The notes under the pieces were generated by a model that was given only the letters and a program-made list of their open reading frames with translations, made no database searches and was not told where the DNA came from. Below are positions 6,748 through 8,960 of a DNA stretch of 8,960 nucleotides, in pieces (position 1 is the stretch's first letter; each line of letters begins with the position of its first letter). A program made the position numbers and the translations under genes. Location: NCBI GenBank assembly GCA_026785645.1, contig JAJAZM010000163.1:1-8960 (forward strand). Reading direction: 5' to 3'. Source of the DNA: Sphingomonas bacterium (GTDB lineage Bacteria > Pseudomonadota > Alphaproteobacteria > Sphingomonadales > Sphingomonadaceae).

Positions 6748-8172
6748 TTAGTAGCGATAATGATCGGGCTTGAACGGACCGCTCAGCGGAACCCCGATGT
6801 ACGCGGCCTGCTTGTCGCTGAGCTTGGTCAGCTTGACCGACAATTTGTCGAGATGGAGCGCTGCGACCTTCTCGTCGAGATGCTTGGGCAGGACGTAGAC
6901 GTCGTTGCCGTAGGCCGCCGACTTGGTCCACAATTCGATCTGCGCCAGCGTCTGGTTGGTGAAGCTGGCCGACATCACGAAGCTCGGGTGGCCGGTGGCG
7001 TTGCCGAGATTGACCAGGCGGCCCTTCGACAGGATGATCAATTTCTTGCCATCGGCGAATTCGACCTCGTCGACCTGCGGCTTGATTTCGACCCACTTCA
7101 TATTGGCCAGGCCACCGATCTGGATCTCGCTGTCGAAGTGGCCGATGTTGCACACGATCGCCATATTCTTCATCGCGCGCATATGATCGACGGTGATGAC
7201 GTCCATGTTGCCGGTGGCGGTGACGAAGATGTCGGCGCGGGTTGCGGCCTCCTCCATCGTCACGACCTCATAGCCCTCCATCGCCGCCTGCAAGGCGCAG
7301 ATCGGATCGACTTCGGTGACCAGAACGCGCGCGCCGCCATTGCGGAGCGACGCGGCCGAGCCCTTGCCGACATCGCCGAAGCCGGCGACGCAGGCGACCT
7401 TGCCGGCGAGCATCACGTCAGTGCCGCGACGGATGGCGTCGACCAACGACTCCTTGCAGCCGTATAGATTGTCGAATTTCGACTTGGTCACGCTGTCGTT
7501 GACGTTGATCGCCGGGAAGGGGAGCTTGCCCTGCTTGGCGAGCTCATACAGGCGATGGACGCCGGTGGTGGTCTCCTCGCTGACGCCCTTGATCGCGGCC
7601 ACGGTCTTGGTGAGGTAGCCCGGACGCTCTTTCAGGAAGTGGCCCAAGGTCGCGACGAAGACTTCCTCTTCCTCGTTGGTCGGAGTGAACAATGTCTCGC
7701 CTGCTTCGACCCGAGCGCCCCACAGCGCGAACATCGTGGCGTCGCCGCCATCGTCGAGAATCAAATTGCAGGTCAGGTCTCGATTGGCCTCGGTCGACCA
7801 ATCGAAGATGCGGACCACATAGTCCCAATATTCCTCGAGCGTCTCGCCCTTGACCGCGAACACCGGCACGCCCGTCTTGGCGATGGCGGCGGCGGCATGG
7901 TCCTGGGTCGAGTAAATGTTGCACGATGCCCAGCGGACGGTCGCGCCAAGCGCGGTCAGCGTTTCGATGAGGACGGCGGTCTGGATCGTCATGTGTAGCG
8001 AGCCGACGATGCGCGCGCCCTTCAACGGCTGCGATGCGCCAAATTCCTGGCGCAAGGCCATCAGCCCGGGCATTTCGGTTTCGGCGATCTCAATCTCCTT
8101 GCGACCGAAATCGGCGAGGGCGAGATCCTTGACGAAATAGTCACGGGTAAGCGTGTCGGCGGAAGTGGCCAC
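6748..8172 (-). CDS. ahcY: S-adenosylhomocysteine hydrolase (adenosylhomocysteinase)
   Basis: Cytoplasmic NAD-dependent enzyme that reversibly splits S-adenosylhomocysteine into adenosine and homocysteine, clearing the product inhibitor of methyltransferases. At 474 residues it is the long bacterial form, with the extra segment around residues 125-175. Seen: SLHMTIQTA (His60), LDDGGD (139-144), SEETTTGVH (198-206), NDSVTKSKFDN with catalytic Lys230 and Asp234, the NAD-binding glycine motif VAGFGDVGKG (262-271), GHFDSEI, and the conserved C-terminal tail ending KPDHYRY. The start is GTG at 8172, fixed by GGAGAA five bases upstream; no ATG lies nearby in frame, and the protein then begins like its relatives. 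The gene stands alone: a 99-base gap with a palindrome and hairpin lies upstream and a strong terminator downstream. Regulation by a repressor at the palindrome is likely but inferred. Confidence 0.98.
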   Translation of the reverse strand: MATSADTLTRDYFVKDLALADFGRKEIEIAETEMPGLMALRQEFGASQPLKGARIVGSLHMTIQTAVLIETLTALGATVRWASCNIYSTQDHAAAAIAKTGVPVFAVKGETLEEYWDYVVRIFDWSTEANRDLTCNLILDDGGDATMFALWGARVEAGETLFTPTNEEEEVFVATLGHFLKERPGYLTKTVAAIKGVSEETTTGVHRLYELAKQGKLPFPAINVNDSVTKSKFDNLYGCKESLVDAIRRGTDVMLAGKVACVAGFGDVGKGSAASLRNGGARVLVTEVDPICALQAAMEGYEVVTMEEAATRADIFVTATGNMDVITVDHMRAMKNMAIVCNIGHFDSEIQIGGLANMKWVEIKPQVDEVEFADGKKLIILSKGRLVNLGNATGHPSFVMSASFTNQTLAQIELWTKSAAYGNDVYVLPKHLDEKVAALHLDKLSVKLTKLSDKQAAYIGVPLSGPFKPDHYRY

Positions 8173-8177
8173 GAATA

Positions 8178-8183
8178 TTCTCC
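8178..8183 (-). promoter_or_regulatory. Ribosome binding site of ahcY deciding the GTG start
   Basis: GGAGAA on the minus strand, five bases (TATTC) before GTG at 8172-8170. It is the clearest Shine-Dalgarno sequence in the window among minus-strand genes and supports the GTG start. Confidence 0.8.
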
Positions 8184-8186
8184 AAC

Positions 8187-8211
8187 GGTAAGGGTTGCCC
8201 CGCCCCTAACC
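8187..8211 (-). other. Hairpin in the ahcY leader
   Basis: On the minus strand GGTTAGGG (8211-8204) can pair with CCCTTACC (8194-8187) with one T-T mismatch, leaving a nine-base loop GCGGGGCAA. It lies only three bases upstream of the ahcY ribosome binding site, so it could affect translation. It does not match what I remember of the S-adenosylhomocysteine or SAM-II riboswitch cores, so no riboswitch is called. It may be a chance structure in GC-rich DNA. Confidence 0.35.
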
Positions 8212-8231
8212 GCGAGGCGCTTCAAAAGCAA

Positions 8232-8251
8232 ATATAAAGAATTCTTTATAT
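8232..8251. promoter_or_regulatory. Perfect 20-bp palindrome, candidate operator for ahcY
   Basis: ATATAAAGAATTCTTTATAT is identical on both strands and ends 59 bases before the ahcY GTG. It contains a single G and a single C, in otherwise very GC-rich DNA, so chance is an unlikely explanation. It has no T-run after it and lies 20 bases past the yqgE stop, so it is not a good terminator. AT-rich inverted repeats of this style precede methyl-cycle genes in Proteobacteria controlled by SahR-type ArsR-family regulators that sense S-adenosylhomocysteine; that match is from memory and unverified. The TTTATA/TATATT part could also supply a -10 element for ahcY. The heptamer TGAAGCG (minus strand) occurs on both sides, at 8255-8261 and 8218-8224. 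Confidence 0.6.
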
Positions 8252-8271
8252 GTTCGCTTCAGCGGTGCACA

Positions 8272-8844
8272 TCACGCGACGCCTGTCTCGCTGACGAGCA
8301 GCCGCGGGTCGATCCCTTCGGCCTTGAAGGCCCGTTCCCAGCGCTCCGCCGTCGGGGTTTCGAACAGCAGGTCGGCATCGCCCCTGGCAGCGAACCAGCC
8401 GTGGCGGGTCATTTCCTCGTCGAGCTGTCCTTCGCCCCAACCGGCATAGCCAAGCGCGATCAGCCAGCGCGCCGGCCCCCTGCCCTCGGCGATCGCTTTC
8501 AACACATCGATCGTCCCGGTCATGGCGTAGAGCGGCCCCGCCGGCCCGACCACCTGGATCGTATCCTGCCCGCCCCAATCATCGCTGTGCAGCACGAAGC
8601 CGCGCCCCGGCTCGACCGGTCCGCCATGGTGGACCGCGCAATCGGGCGCTTCGCCGGGATCGACCTCGAGTTGTTTGAGCAATTGGCGGAAGCGAAGTCC
8701 GGCGCGAAGCTGGCCGATGCCGATCCCGACCGCGCCCTGCTCGTCATGCACCGCGATCGCGATAACCGCCCGCTCGAAGCGCGGATCGGCCATGCCGGGC
8801 ATGGCAAGCAGCAATTTGCCGGACAGGAAGGGTGCTTGGTCCAT
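8272..8844 (-). CDS. yqgE: YqgE/AlgH family protein (UPF0301)
   Basis: Small cytoplasmic protein of 190 residues from the YqgE/AlgH family (E. coli YqgE 187 residues), whose biochemical function is not firmly known. Family blocks seen: FLSGKLLLAMPGMADPRFERAV at the N-terminus (residues 6-27), HDEQGAVGI, VHHGGPVEPGRGFVLHSDDW in the middle, and ALGYAGWGEGQLDEE followed by HGWF toward the C-terminus. The start is ATG at 8844, preceded closely by AAGGGGG. An in-frame ATG at 8898 would add 18 residues that include three cysteines and have no counterpart in the family, so it was not used. It is divergent from the probable peroxiredoxin gene starting at 8941, with a 96-base gap that presumably holds both promoters. 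No terminator is visible after it, so some transcripts may continue into ahcY. Confidence 0.92.
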   Translation of the reverse strand: MDQAPFLSGKLLLAMPGMADPRFERAVIAIAVHDEQGAVGIGIGQLRAGLRFRQLLKQLEVDPGEAPDCAVHHGGPVEPGRGFVLHSDDWGGQDTIQVVGPAGPLYAMTGTIDVLKAIAEGRGPARWLIALGYAGWGEGQLDEEMTRHGWFAARGDADLLFETPTAERWERAFKAEGIDPRLLVSETGVA

Positions 8845-8925
8845 CCCCCTTACGATGCCCCCGCACGCTTCGGCGGACAAGCCTTCACAGCGGAACAAGA
8901 GGCGGATAGAGGCCGCTTCATCGAA

Positions 8926-8931
8926 AAGGAG
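8926..8931 (+). promoter_or_regulatory. Ribosome binding site of the gene starting at 8941
   Basis: AAGGAG on the plus strand, nine bases before ATG 8941. This strong match supports a real plus-strand gene that runs off the window. Confidence 0.75.
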
Positions 8932-8940
8932 ACCAATATC

Positions 8941-8960
8941 ATGACGATCCAGGTCGGCGA
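8941..8960 (+). CDS. Start of a plus-strand gene, probably peroxiredoxin (only 6 codons visible)
   Basis: ATG at 8941, preceded by AAGGAG, encodes MTIQVG and the first two bases of an Asp or Glu codon before the window ends. A start of the type MTI-[KQ]-VGD is typical of alphaproteobacterial Prx5-type thiol peroxidases that reduce peroxides, and such genes often lie next to yqgE in sphingomonads as I recall. The coding start is well supported by the ribosome binding site; the product is a guess from six residues and context. Confidence 0.5.

Noticed and set aside
8173..8271. SAH or SAM-II riboswitch upstream of ahcY.
   Set aside because: I could not recognise the conserved core of either class in the leader; only a short hairpin and a DNA palindrome are visible.
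8845..8898. Start of yqgE at ATG 8898 adding 18 residues.
   Set aside because: The extension does not resemble the family N-terminus; ATG 8844 gives 190 residues and has AAGGGGG just upstream.
8884..8912. Possible plus-strand promoter TTCACA with 17 bases to TAGAGG before the gene at 8941.
   Set aside because: The -10 match is poor and the -35 only partial; in a 96-base divergent gap such a match is not enough to call.

Overview
The window looks like an ordinary stretch of core chromosome from a GC-rich alphaproteobacterium, most likely one of the Sphingomonadales. The grounds are uniformly high GC, a DivL-type cell-cycle pseudokinase (a family known from Alphaproteobacteria), an alphaproteobacterial type of AddB, and the gene order. 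Genus assignment is by recollection of protein style, not a database search. There are no RNA genes, insertion sequences, prophage genes or CRISPR arrays that I can see.

Layout, read right to left because almost everything is on the minus strand. At the right edge, a plus-strand gene begins at 8941 with only 20 bases visible; it is probably a peroxiredoxin and is divergent from yqgE (8844-8272). A 97-base gap follows, holding a perfect 20-bp AT-rich palindrome, a hairpin and a clear ribosome binding site. Then comes ahcY (8172-6748, GTG start), which ends in a strong intrinsic terminator. Next is a tightly packed five-gene run: divL (6638-4284), tsaE (4287-3838), amgK-type sugar kinase (3841-2855), murU-type nucleotidyltransferase (2858-2100) and addB (2107 to beyond the left edge). 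Three junctions are ATGA stop/start overlaps and the fourth is an 8-base overlap.

Functions: AhcY removes S-adenosylhomocysteine, and the palindrome in front of it is a good candidate operator for a methyl-cycle regulator. The five-gene run joins a cell-cycle scaffold (DivL), tRNA t6A modification (TsaE), peptidoglycan sugar recycling (AmgK then MurU, turning recycled N-acetylmuramic acid into UDP-MurNAc) and recombinational repair of double-strand breaks (AddB; AddA is presumably just outside the window).

Most notable observations: DivL has tyrosine 568 where histidine kinases carry the phosphorylated histidine; the ahcY palindrome; and the unbroken chain of translational overlaps across functionally unrelated genes. 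I do not see convincing evidence for an undescribed system. The long plus-strand open frames opposite these genes are shadows.
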